Origin: Streptomyces sp. NRRL WC-3626
GTDB taxonomy: Bacteria > Actinomycetota > Actinomycetes > Streptomycetales > Streptomycetaceae
Reading direction: 5' to 3'
Assembly: GCF_000718785.1 (NCBI RefSeq)
Contig: NZ_JOCA01000002.1
Span: forward strand, 124,001 to 188,000
Length of the DNA: 64,000 nt
Shown: one piece after another, positions 1 through 7,471 of the stretch
How positions within the stretch are numbered: the stretch's first letter is position 1
How the letters are laid out: the number at the start of each line of letters is the position of its first letter
Program-made: the position numbers and the translations under genes
The notes under the pieces: generated by a model
The model's database searches: none
Told to the model about the DNA's origin: nothing
What the model saw: only the letters and a program-made list of their open reading frames with translations

Positions 1-239
1 CCCGGAGCGCTGCGCCGTACGTACGCCTGCGGCATCAGCACCTCGCGGGGCAGTGCGAGGAGGGCGTCGCGGACCGGGCCCGGCCCCAGAGACCCTTCCT
101 CCTCAAGCCGGGCGACCATCGCCGCCCGCGCCGCTGCCGGATCCGCTGCCGCACCCGCCGGCGTGGCTCCCCCGACCGGGCCTGCGGCCTGCTCCGGTGC
201 CTGGTCACCGGCGGCGGGACAGGCGTCCAGAGTGCTCAT
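1..239 (-). CDS. Protein-L-isoaspartate O-methyltransferase-like protein, N-terminal part
   Basis: Only the first 79 codons lie in the window; the gene continues past the left edge. After a Pro/Ala/Gly-rich head comes a segment (AAMVARLEEEG, then VRDALLALPREVLMPQAYVR) that resembles the N-terminus of PCMT-type methyltransferases, including those that serve RiPP clusters. The SAM-binding domain is outside the window, so catalytic competence cannot be judged. The ATG overlaps the stop of the triple-Nudix gene (ATGA), so it is the last visible gene of the leftward operon. The family call rests on the short N-terminal match only. Confidence 0.55.
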   Translation of the reverse strand, partial: MSTLDACPAAGDQAPEQAAGPVGGATPAGAAADPAAARAAMVARLEEEGSLGPGPVRDALLALPREVLMPQAYVRRSAP

Positions 240-1840
240 CGCTCGCCCCAGCCCTGCTCGGAGTACCGATGCCCCCGAAGAATCCCGTCGATCGCCATGC
301 GGGTATACGGCACGACCGCTTCCGGCAGGTCCTGCGGCTTCCACCACCGCCACTCCACGCACCGGTCGGGCTCCAGGACCTCCGGGTCGCCGGTCCAGGA
401 GCGAGCCTGGAAGACGAGCGCGATCCTCGGCCGGGCGTCGGGGGAGTCGACGTGGTGCACCGTGTGGACGAGATCGGCGTCCTCGGGCGCGATGGTGAGG
501 CCCGCTTCCTCCTTGGCCTCCCGAACCAGGCAGTCGATCGCCGTTTCCCGCTCGCAGTGGCCGGCCAGGAAGTGCCAGGTGTCCGGCGCATACGTGGAGT
601 CCGGGTGGCGCAGGCCGAGGAGGATCCGACCCTGGTCGTCCTGGAGATGGAGGTGAACGCCGACGATGTGCAACTCGGTCCCCCGCGGGGCCTCACCGGG
701 CAGCGGATCGGTGTTGTCCGGCGGTCCCTCGGCCGCGGGGTGCTCGGCCGCGTGGCGCCGGATCAGCTCCCCGAGACCGGGGCTCAGGCGCAGCCGGTCG
801 AGCATGTCCACGGTGCACCACGTCAGAAGGACACCTTCGCGGAGTTCCACCGCTGCGGCATCACCGCTCCAGTGCCCGGCGTAGACGCTGATGGGCACCG
901 CAAGGCCGTCGGCGCTGGTCGCCTCCTCCACAGCGAACGGCACCAGTTCCGTGGGCTCCAGCCCCGGCACCTCCTCGGCGAGCTCGCGCCGCAGCGTCGC
1001 TTCAAGGCAGGAATCGTCCCTCGTGCGGCCGCCACCAAGGAGGGCCAGCACCCAGGGCTCCCAGATGCCCTCCCGGTCATCCCGGAGATGAAGGAGGTAC
1101 CGGCCTGCCCCGTCGTGGATCAAGGCGCCGGCGTTTACGGGCTCCGGCCGCCCGGCGAGGCCGTCCGCCTCGGCGGCCAGGAGCTTGGCCCGCAGGGTGG
1201 GGGACTGGACGTCAGCGAGCGGCAGCCACTGAGCGCCAGCGACTTCCTCGTCCTGCAGAGCGAGCGCGGGCGGTTGCTCGGAGGTGAGGTAGAACGCGAA
1301 GCGGAAGTCGAAGTGCTGGTGAGCGGGCTCGCCCTTGGCCGGATTGGCGTCGATGTCATGGACGTCCACGTCGACCGGCTCGTCGAGGAACTGCGGAGTC
1401 AGACAGAGGTCGCCGGGGCGGATCCCGGCCTCTTCGCACACTTCCCGCACGGCCGCGGCGAGGAGCGTACGGTCACCCGTCTCCACATGGCCGCCTGGAG
1501 CGAGAAGCAGCCCAGTCACCCGATGGCCGATGTGGAGCACCCGACGGTCGCGGTCGATGATCACGGCACTGCAGGTGACGTGCGCAGGCAGCGTGGCGCG
1601 GCTGGACGGCTCGTCGGTGCCGTCGAGGACAGCCAACAGGCCTTCCAGGGCTTCCCGTTCCTCGGCATGCCGGCCGAGATAGGCCTCGACAGTCGCGCGG
1701 ATGTGGGAGCGGGAGGGCGGCACGTGATCACCTCGGGAGTTGTGGGGCAGGGCGTAGGTGCTGGGCTGGAGGGTCGTGTCCGGCGCCGGACACGGCGGTG
1801 ACGGCTCCGGGGCAGCGGCTGTGTTCAGGTCCGTGCTCAT
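236..1840 (-). CDS. Protein with three tandem Nudix domains
   Basis: This 534-residue protein carries three consecutive Nudix hydrolase domains. The boxes end in VREVCEEAGI, LRRELAEEV and VREAKEEAGL, so the metal-binding RE-x-x-EE core is present in all three, while the first Glu of the box is changed in each (Asp in box 1, less clear in boxes 2 and 3). Nudix enzymes hydrolyse nucleoside diphosphates linked to another group; three in one chain is unusual. The ATG overlaps the MFS stop (ATGA) and has GGAGG five bases upstream. A GTG at 1723 with its own GAGG site could start a 40-residue-shorter form. Substrate unknown. Confidence 0.85.
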   Translation of the reverse strand: MSTDLNTAAAPEPSPPCPAPDTTLQPSTYALPHNSRGDHVPPSRSHIRATVEAYLGRHAEEREALEGLLAVLDGTDEPSSRATLPAHVTCSAVIIDRDRRVLHIGHRVTGLLLAPGGHVETGDRTLLAAAVREVCEEAGIRPGDLCLTPQFLDEPVDVDVHDIDANPAKGEPAHQHFDFRFAFYLTSEQPPALALQDEEVAGAQWLPLADVQSPTLRAKLLAAEADGLAGRPEPVNAGALIHDGAGRYLLHLRDDREGIWEPWVLALLGGGRTRDDSCLEATLRRELAEEVPGLEPTELVPFAVEEATSADGLAVPISVYAGHWSGDAAAVELREGVLLTWCTVDMLDRLRLSPGLGELIRRHAAEHPAAEGPPDNTDPLPGEAPRGTELHIVGVHLHLQDDQGRILLGLRHPDSTYAPDTWHFLAGHCERETAIDCLVREAKEEAGLTIAPEDADLVHTVHHVDSPDARPRIALVFQARSWTGDPEVLEPDRCVEWRWWKPQDLPEAVVPYTRMAIDGILRGHRYSEQGWGER

Positions 1841-3222
1841 GGACCACCTCCCGCAGAGCGGTCCTGCCGTACATCCACGGCGGCCGCGGGATTGGGAACG
1901 GTCGGCTCCAACGGTGATGGCGTCGGTGGCGTGAGGGCATCCGCTGAAAGAGGAGCCGCAGTGGGCGAGCCGGGCATCTCCAGCAGGCTGCGCAGCGGGG
2001 ACCGGTAGAGGACCAGGAGAGGGACGACGAGGAGGCAGGTGCCGACGATCAGCGTGGGGCGTACGCCGATCCAGGTGCCGAGTCCGCCGGCGAGGAGCGC
2101 GGCAACCGGCCGCGCACCGGAGGTGAGCCAGGTACTCACCGCCTGCATCCGGGCCTGCATGCCGTCGGCGGTGACGACCTGGCGAATGGTGCGCTGGGTC
2201 GTTCCCGCGGCCCCGGCACAGGCCAGCTGGAGGAACAGGGCGGCACCGATGGCGAACTGCCAGACCAGGCCCGGGGAGGCGAGGAGCAGAGGGACCTGGG
2301 TGAGCGGGGTGATCGCGAGCGCGGCGAGCATCATCGGCCCGGGCCCGTACCGCGCCGCGAGCGACGGGGCGGCCAGAGCACCCGCCGCCGCGCCCAGGGC
2401 TCCGATGCCCAGGACCACGCCGAACGCGGTCGGGCCCAGGGCGAGGGACCGGAGCAAGTACAGCGCCCACAAGGTGTTGAGGAGCGCCAGGGCGGCCGAC
2501 GTGGTGGCGTTGACGAGGGTCAGGGTGCGCAGGCGGTGGTCGCCGTTCACGTAGCGCAGGCCCTCACCGATGTCGGTGTGCAGGCGGCGGTCTTCCGCTG
2601 CCGGCCGGGGGCTTTCGGGGGCTTGGATGCGGGCGGTGCACCAGGCGCTGATGAGGTAGGACAGGACGTCCCCGAGAAGGGCGCGGGCCGGTCCGAGGAG
2701 CGCGGTCAGGGCGGCGCCGAGGTTGCTGCCCGCGGTGGCGGCGACGGCGAAGAGGCTGCCGATGCGGCTGTTGCTCCGCTGGAGCAGGGACCGGTCGACG
2801 AGGCTGGGCAGGAGACTGATCGCGGCGGCATCGTGCAGCACGCCCGCCGCGCCCTGCACGGCCGCGACCACCATCAGCTGGGGCAGGGACAGCCGGTCCA
2901 GTGCGGCCGCCACCGGCACGCTGGCCAGCGCGGCGGCGCTGACCAGATCGCCGGTGATCATCTGCTTTCGCTTGGAATGGCGGTCGGCGAGGGCCCCGGC
3001 GTGCAACGCCAGCAGTGCGGGCGGCAGTTGGCCCAGGAACGTCAACCAAGCGACCTCGGCGGTGGTGGCGTCCAGTTCGAGTACCGCCAGCACGGGGATC
3101 ACCATGCTGCTGATTGAGCTGCCGGTCACGCTGGCTGCCTGACCGGTCAGGTAGCGCCGGAAGCTGCGGTGTCGCCACAGCGACGGCCGGGCGCCGGGGG
3201 AGGGGTCAGTGGAGGAGGTCAT
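1837..3222 (-). CDS. MFS efflux transporter
   Basis: A 461-residue integral membrane protein with about 12 hydrophobic segments and the MFS loop 2-3 signature (GALADRHSKRK) near residues 77-87. It resembles actinobacterial drug or metabolite exporters of the enterobactin-exporter type and ends in a Pro-rich cytosolic tail. The start is well supported by GGAGGT five bases upstream, placed inside the 3' end of the kinase gene (17-bp overlap), so translation is probably coupled. Position next to an ABC exporter and tailoring-type enzymes suggests export of, or self-protection against, the operon's product. Substrate cannot be inferred. Confidence 0.85.
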   Translation of the reverse strand: MTSSTDPSPGARPSLWRHRSFRRYLTGQAASVTGSSISSMVIPVLAVLELDATTAEVAWLTFLGQLPPALLALHAGALADRHSKRKQMITGDLVSAAALASVPVAAALDRLSLPQLMVVAAVQGAAGVLHDAAAISLLPSLVDRSLLQRSNSRIGSLFAVAATAGSNLGAALTALLGPARALLGDVLSYLISAWCTARIQAPESPRPAAEDRRLHTDIGEGLRYVNGDHRLRTLTLVNATTSAALALLNTLWALYLLRSLALGPTAFGVVLGIGALGAAAGALAAPSLAARYGPGPMMLAALAITPLTQVPLLLASPGLVWQFAIGAALFLQLACAGAAGTTQRTIRQVVTADGMQARMQAVSTWLTSGARPVAALLAGGLGTWIGVRPTLIVGTCLLVVPLLVLYRSPLRSLLEMPGSPTAAPLSADALTPPTPSPLEPTVPNPAAAVDVRQDRSAGGGP

Positions 3223-4240
3223 GGAGCACCTCCTCGGCTTCCGTCAGGCGCTCCCACAGCACACACTGCGCCTGATGCCGGTCCCGCCCGTACGCCTCCA
3301 GCTGAGAGGTGACCGCGGACGGGTCGTCGAGCGGCTCGGACAGGGGATATGCCGAGCAGGCCAGATAGCCAGCCGCTACCCGTGGCACCGTCAGCAGGTC
3401 TTCGGTCGACATGGCCGGGTTGGCCTCCCGGTAGGCAGCGACGGCTGCGGCCAAGCCCTCGGGCCAGTTGGGGGCAGCGAGAACCGTGCGCGGGTCGAGC
3501 ACGATGCGGCCCAGCTCCCACATCGGGCTGCGGTGCGACGGCGGCCGGAAGTCGATCACTGCGGCGACCTTCTCGCCTTTCAGCATCAAGTTCAGGGAGG
3601 AGAGGTCGCCGTGAACGATCTGCACGGCGAGGGTCGGCGGGAGCGCCTTGAGCATGGAAGCCGCGGCGGGGAGTCCCTCCAGCCGCTCCCGGGCGGCGTC
3701 CCTCGCCCACACCTCGAAGGGGCAGCTCGGGGGCTGCTTCGCATAGCGGGCGAGCAGCCGCTCCAAGCGCTGTCGGCCCCGCTTGACGTCGCACACCTCG
3801 CGGGCGGGGGCGCGGCGCGGCGGCCCGTCCGGATGGCGGGCGAGCGTGCGGTGCAGTCGGCCCACGGTCTCGCCGACGGCGGCCCACCGCGTGCCGGACA
3901 GACCGCCTTCCGCTGTCTCGGCACCTTCAACGAACGCGGCGACGGACACCGACATCCCGCCGCCCGCCGTGATGAGATCACCGTTGAGGGTGCGGCGCAT
4001 CACCGGCACCGGGACCCCGCCGCGCGCGGCGAACTCGGCCAGCTCGAGGGCACGCTGCTCGGCCCCCAGATCAGCGCTCGCCGGATAGGCCTTCACGAAC
4101 CATCGCCGGCCGTCGGCGTCCCGGGCCACGTAGTTGCAGGTGGCGGTCCCTGACGGCCCCTCGGAGACGTCGGTCGGGATGATGCGGTAGTACAGCGCCA
4201 GGACTCCCGCCACCACCATCACGGCGGACTCCGCGCTCAC
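3206..4240 (-). CDS. Aminoglycoside-phosphotransferase-fold kinase
   Basis: 344 residues with the APH/choline-kinase fold. The catalytic loop is VHGDLSSLNLML (Brenner-type HGD-x4-N). The following metal-binding motif reads AVIDFRPPS, with Arg where Gly of DFG is normal. It is clearly related to the protein at 28747-29850, sharing the GTAT-N start, CDV-x4-R-x3-L, WA-x-AAR-R and HGDL blocks. Family members phosphorylate small molecules such as aminoglycosides, choline, homoserine or nucleosides. ATGA overlap with the HIT gene upstream and overlap with the MFS gene downstream place it in the operon. Confidence 0.75.
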   Translation of the reverse strand: MSAESAVMVVAGVLALYYRIIPTDVSEGPSGTATCNYVARDADGRRWFVKAYPASADLGAEQRALELAEFAARGGVPVPVMRRTLNGDLITAGGGMSVSVAAFVEGAETAEGGLSGTRWAAVGETVGRLHRTLARHPDGPPRRAPAREVCDVKRGRQRLERLLARYAKQPPSCPFEVWARDAARERLEGLPAAASMLKALPPTLAVQIVHGDLSSLNLMLKGEKVAAVIDFRPPSHRSPMWELGRIVLDPRTVLAAPNWPEGLAAAVAAYREANPAMSTEDLLTVPRVAAGYLACSAYPLSEPLDDPSAVTSQLEAYGRDRHQAQCVLWERLTEAEEVLHDLLH

Positions 4241-4773
4241 CGTGACACCACCGAGGACCCAGTGCGGCCCAGCAGCTCGCGCAGGCCCCGGGCGTCGGAC
4301 TGCAACTGCTCCTCGTCCTGACGGCCGAGATCGAGGACGTCGAAGGGGAGCGGCCCGCCGGGCGCCGGATCCTGGCCGGCGCAGCGCCGGGGAGTGATGT
4401 GGAAATGGGCATGTGGCACGGCGTTACCGAGGAGCTGGTAGTTGAGTTTCAGCGGGCGGTAGTACTGCTCCACCGCGCGACCGGCGGCCAGCGCCTCGTT
4501 CCAGAAACCCGCGGCCTCAGCGGAGGTCATCGCGGTCGGCTCGGCGACGTGCCGCGCGGTGAAGATCACCACCACATAGCCGCGGACCTGACCGCTGCGC
4601 CACAGATAGGCGTTGGCGAACGGACCCTTGTTGATCAGCAGGCCCCACCCGATGTCCTCGGCGGTGAAGTCGTTGGTGCAGATCGGGCAGCCGGTCCCGG
4701 CCAGGTGGTCATCGAAGTGCTCCGGCCATTCAGTGCGTGGGGCGGGCGTGATCCGCCTGTCGGCGCCGCTCAT
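4237..4773 (-). CDS. HIT-family nucleotide hydrolase or transferase
   Basis: 178 residues with the histidine-triad motif HAHFHITP near residue 120, preceded by the typical hydrophobic core. A CPIC motif near residue 29 could help bind zinc, as in some HIT proteins. HIT enzymes cleave nucleoside monophosphate groups from amines, sulfates or phosphates; one branch (MccH-like) gives immunity to nucleotide-peptide antibiotics. Overlaps of ATGA type join it to the ABC gene upstream and the kinase downstream. The substrate is unknown; a role in making or detoxifying a nucleotide-linked metabolite is inference. Confidence 0.8.
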   Translation of the reverse strand: MSGADRRITPAPRTEWPEHFDDHLAGTGCPICTNDFTAEDIGWGLLINKGPFANAYLWRSGQVRGYVVVIFTARHVAEPTAMTSAEAAGFWNEALAAGRAVEQYYRPLKLNYQLLGNAVPHAHFHITPRRCAGQDPAPGGPLPFDVLDLGRQDEEQLQSDARGLRELLGRTGSSVVSR

Positions 4774-6779
4774 CCGCTGTCCCCGTTCCTGCTCGGAGCC
4801 TCGGCCTGGTAGGCGGCGGCCTGGAGGGTGAACATCTGGTAGTACTCACCGCGTTGAGCCATCAGCGAAGCGTGATCACCGTTTTCGATGATCTGGCCGT
4901 CCTGGAACACGAAGATCCGATCGCACTCGATCACGCTGGCCAGCCGATGGGAGATCAGGATCGTGATGCGGTCCGCGCGACGGCGGCCGCGCAGCACAGC
5001 GGTGTAGGCGGCGTGCTCGGCACGCGGGTCCATGTTGGCGGTCGGCTCGTCGAGCAGGAGAACCGCGGCGTCCTTGTAGAGACCGCGGGCCACGGCGAAC
5101 TTCGCCCAGTTCCCGCCGGAGAGCTCTTCGCCGTCCTTGAACCGCTTCGAGAGCGGGGTCGTCCACTGCTGGCGCAGCCCGGCGATGACCCGGTCGGCGC
5201 CGGACGCCGTCGCGGCCTCGTGTGCCCGCTCCGGATCGGCCTGCGTGATCGTCCCGGTAGAGATGGTGATGTTCGCGAGGGCCGAGAGCGGCCACTCCAC
5301 CGGGTCCTGGAGGACCATGGCTACCTGGGCCTGCACGCTTTCGGCGTCCATCGTCAGCACGTCGGTGCCGTCCCAGGCGATGCTGCCGGCCGTCGGCTCG
5401 TACAACCCGGCGATCAGCTTGGACATCGTGGACTTGCCCGAGCCGTTCGCCCCCACGAATGCGACGGTGGAGCCTGCGGCCAGTTCCAGGGACACGCCGT
5501 TGAGCGCGGGCTTCTTCCCGTCGGGGTAGGTGTAGGCGACGTTCTCGATGCTGATCGTCTTGACCTGGCCGGGTGCGGCGAGCCCGGTGCGGCGTGGAAG
5601 CAACGTGCGGCACTTCTCCAGGAAGGTGTACAGGTCCGACACCCACAGGGCGTGCTCGTACACGTAATGCGTCGCGAGGACGATCCGGGTCAGGGTGCCC
5701 TGGCTGGCACGGATTGCCAGAACGGCGCCGCCCCCGGAGGCCAGCGGCAGCCAGCCCACGATCGTCATCCAGGCGAGCGCGGCGTAGGTCAGGCCGGTGG
5801 CCACACCGCCGACTGCTCGGCCGAACAGTGCCGTGCGGGCCTCGGCCCGCCCCAGCCGGGTGTCCTCCTCCTCGATCCGCCGGGCGATGCGCTCGTGCTC
5901 GCCCAGCAGCGCCGGCTGCGCGGTCGACGAGCGCAGCTCCGCGGCAGCGTCCCGGTCCAGCAGCAGCCAGGTGAACAGCCGCACGCGCCGCTGGAGGGTG
6001 CTGTAGCGGACCTGGCTGAGGAACCGCATGCGTGCAGAGCGCACCGAGGCGAGCCCCTGCGGAATCACCGAGGCGAGAAGCAGCGGCAGAAGAAGGGGGT
6101 GGAGCAGGGTCAGAACAGAGGCGGCACCGATGAGACCGAGGAGCGCGGACGCGAGTTCCATGATCTGGGTGATGGACTGGCGCGCGTAGTAGAGCCCCCG
6201 GTCGTTGGCGCGGTTGGAGTCATCCGCCCAGTTCGCGTCGTCGACGGCCTCAAGCCGCACGTGGGCCGCCAGGCGAAGGAAATCCATCTCGACAATGCGG
6301 CGGATCTTCGGTGTCAGCCGGGCCTGATACAAGGCGACCCCGGCATCGAGCACGGCCCGGAACATCAGCAGCCCGGCCACCAGAGCCAGGGACGGGAACG
6401 CGGCGCGGATCCGGTCCGGGGTGGCGCCCTGGGCGAAGAGGGCCTGCAGGACGCCGATCGAGGCCAGGAGCCCGAACGCCGCCATCGCCGCCGAACCCAG
6501 CTGCAGGACGATCACGGCCCAGGTGGCCCGTGCGTCGGCGCGCCACGCCATCCCCAGCACGCGGCGGATGATCGCGGGGAGCGTGGCGAAGATCTTCCAC
6601 ATGCTGGTGCGGGAGGCTTCACCGTCCCAGGTCGACCAGTAGGCATCCGTGAGTTCATCGCCGAGCTCCGCGCCTTCGGGCGAGGGCGGGGCAGATGCCG
6701 GAGGGAGCGGCAGGGGCTCGGTACGGGCGTGCGGTACGGATCGGGCGCTCGGTGCGGCCGGGCGCAGCGGATCGGTCAT
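4770..6779 (-). CDS. ABC exporter, fused permease and ATPase
   Basis: 669 residues: a cytosolic N-terminal tail, a six-helix transmembrane domain (about residues 65-385) and one ATPase domain. Walker A is GANGSGKST (443-451), the Q-loop Gln is near 491, the signature is LSGGN (553-557) rather than LSGGQ, and Walker B is VLLLDE (573-578), followed by the H-loop ISHRLAS. It therefore looks active and would work as a homodimer. It is the first large gene after two tiny overlapping ORFs (ATGA with the 60-residue ORF), an arrangement common for peptide or RiPP exporters; there is no C39 peptidase domain. Confidence 0.9.
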   Translation of the reverse strand: MTDPLRPAAPSARSVPHARTEPLPLPPASAPPSPEGAELGDELTDAYWSTWDGEASRTSMWKIFATLPAIIRRVLGMAWRADARATWAVIVLQLGSAAMAAFGLLASIGVLQALFAQGATPDRIRAAFPSLALVAGLLMFRAVLDAGVALYQARLTPKIRRIVEMDFLRLAAHVRLEAVDDANWADDSNRANDRGLYYARQSITQIMELASALLGLIGAASVLTLLHPLLLPLLLASVIPQGLASVRSARMRFLSQVRYSTLQRRVRLFTWLLLDRDAAAELRSSTAQPALLGEHERIARRIEEEDTRLGRAEARTALFGRAVGGVATGLTYAALAWMTIVGWLPLASGGGAVLAIRASQGTLTRIVLATHYVYEHALWVSDLYTFLEKCRTLLPRRTGLAAPGQVKTISIENVAYTYPDGKKPALNGVSLELAAGSTVAFVGANGSGKSTMSKLIAGLYEPTAGSIAWDGTDVLTMDAESVQAQVAMVLQDPVEWPLSALANITISTGTITQADPERAHEAATASGADRVIAGLRQQWTTPLSKRFKDGEELSGGNWAKFAVARGLYKDAAVLLLDEPTANMDPRAEHAAYTAVLRGRRRADRITILISHRLASVIECDRIFVFQDGQIIENGDHASLMAQRGEYYQMFTLQAAAYQAEAPSRNGDSG

Positions 6780-6958
6780 GATCGGCTCCCGGTGACCGCG
6801 TTCCGCGCTGCCGGGACAGGCCGGCCGACGGGCAGAATCCTGGAAAGCATCGCCTTGCGGCCACCGTCCTGAGCGGCGGGCGGCAACGCCGACGGGACAT
6901 GCTGGTGCGTCGGTGTCTCACTGCTGGGGCTGGTCGCTGCATGTGTGGGCTCACTCAT
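6776..6958 (-). CDS. 60-residue peptide directly upstream of the ABC exporter
   Basis: A short ORF whose stop overlaps the ABC start (ATGA) and whose own start overlaps the stop of another tiny ORF (ATGA). GAGG lies eight bases before the ATG. The product begins MSEPTHAATSPSSETP, is rich in Ser, Thr, Pro and Ala, has no Cys or membrane segment, and ends in a basic stretch. No family is recognised. The double overlap and ribosome-binding site argue it is translated; it could be a peptide precursor, a carrier or a leader that couples translation into the ABC gene. Confidence 0.45.
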   Translation of the reverse strand: MSEPTHAATSPSSETPTHQHVPSALPPAAQDGGRKAMLSRILPVGRPVPAARNAVTGSRS

Positions 6959-7098
6959 GCCGCCCACCTCGTATCCGGTTTCGCCCCGCGACGGATACGG
7001 ACGTCAACACGCTGCACGACGGCGGCATCAAGCAGCTCGGCACGCCGCTGATGTTCGAATCCGAGGGGCCGGGGCGCGGTCGCGGGTACGGGATGCAT
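6955..7098 (-). CDS. 47-residue ORF coupled to the next small ORF
   Basis: A tiny frame starting MHPVPATAPRPLGFEH with GGAGG five bases before its ATG; an in-frame ATG four codons upstream (7110) has no good site. It ends RGAKPDTRWAA, with its TGA inside the ATGA that starts the 60-residue ORF. Basic, no Cys, no known family. Evidence is the ribosome-binding site and the exact coupling, not homology. Precursor peptide or translational leader are both possible. Confidence 0.35.
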   Translation of the reverse strand: MHPVPATAPRPLGFEHQRRAELLDAAVVQRVDVRIRRGAKPDTRWAA

Positions 7099-7242
7099 GG
7101 TGTCCTCCATACGGGGGGGCGGTGTGGCACTGGTGCTCTAAAAACGCGCCAGATCCGGCGGCGTCACGGCTCTTTCGGGAGCAATTGGCGAACACATGTT
7201 CTGATCTGGCTGCTTGAGTACGGGGGCTTGGGCTGGCGCTCT
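7099..7242. promoter_or_regulatory. Non-coding gap between small ORFs
   Basis: This short stretch is less GC-rich than its surroundings and has no convincing ORF on either strand. It separates the permease/ligase/54-residue ORF group from the two-peptide/ABC group, so it is the likeliest place for an internal promoter or processing site. I do not see a clear -35/-10 pair. Confidence 0.25.
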
Positions 7243-7407
7243 TCAAACTCGTTCGAAAGGGGGTGTCTCACTCGGTTGAGGGATTGCCACGCCGTCTCGC
7301 CGGGCTCCCGTACGGCGACATGCCTGTGGAGTTGCGCCGTCGATGCCTCCGTCCTTCACGTTCCACTCAAGTTGGGTGAGCTCGATGCTGGTGTCGGCCG
7401 CGGTCAT
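7243..7407 (-). CDS. 54-residue ORF, possible precursor peptide
   Basis: This lies 64 bp after the stop of the glutamine-synthetase-like gene on the same strand, with a purine-rich GGAAAGAGA before the ATG. The product starts MTAADTSIELTQLEWNV and continues with a Gly-rich turn, a basic segment with one Cys and an acidic/Pro end. The first half looks leader-like (acidic, amphipathic), the second like a core, but no known precursor motif is present. Similar third-position GC to real genes is only partial, so coding status is uncertain. Confidence 0.35.
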   Translation of the reverse strand: MTAADTSIELTQLEWNVKDGGIDGATPQACRRTGARRDGVAIPQPSETPPFERV

Positions 7408-7471
7408 ACGTTCTCTTTCCGGGTGGTTGGCGTGCGCGGAGGCCTGGGCTGCTGGTGTGGGGGAACAGGGG

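Noticed and set aside
1..239. Calling the edge gene a graspetide or FxLD methyltransferase
   Set aside because: Only the N-terminus is present, and no ATP-grasp gene or precursor motif is in the window.
53..1801. 582-codon open frame on the plus strand opposite the triple-Nudix gene
   Set aside because: Mirror image of a real minus-strand gene in high-GC DNA; product has no domain, and the opposite frame has three Nudix boxes.
4854..6872. 672-codon plus-strand open frame
   Set aside because: Antisense to the ABC exporter, whose Walker motifs are clear; composition is Gly/Arg/His-rich.
7050..7070. tRNA-like GTTCGAATCC motif
   Set aside because: No matching acceptor stem or anticodon arm around it; lies within small-ORF sequence.
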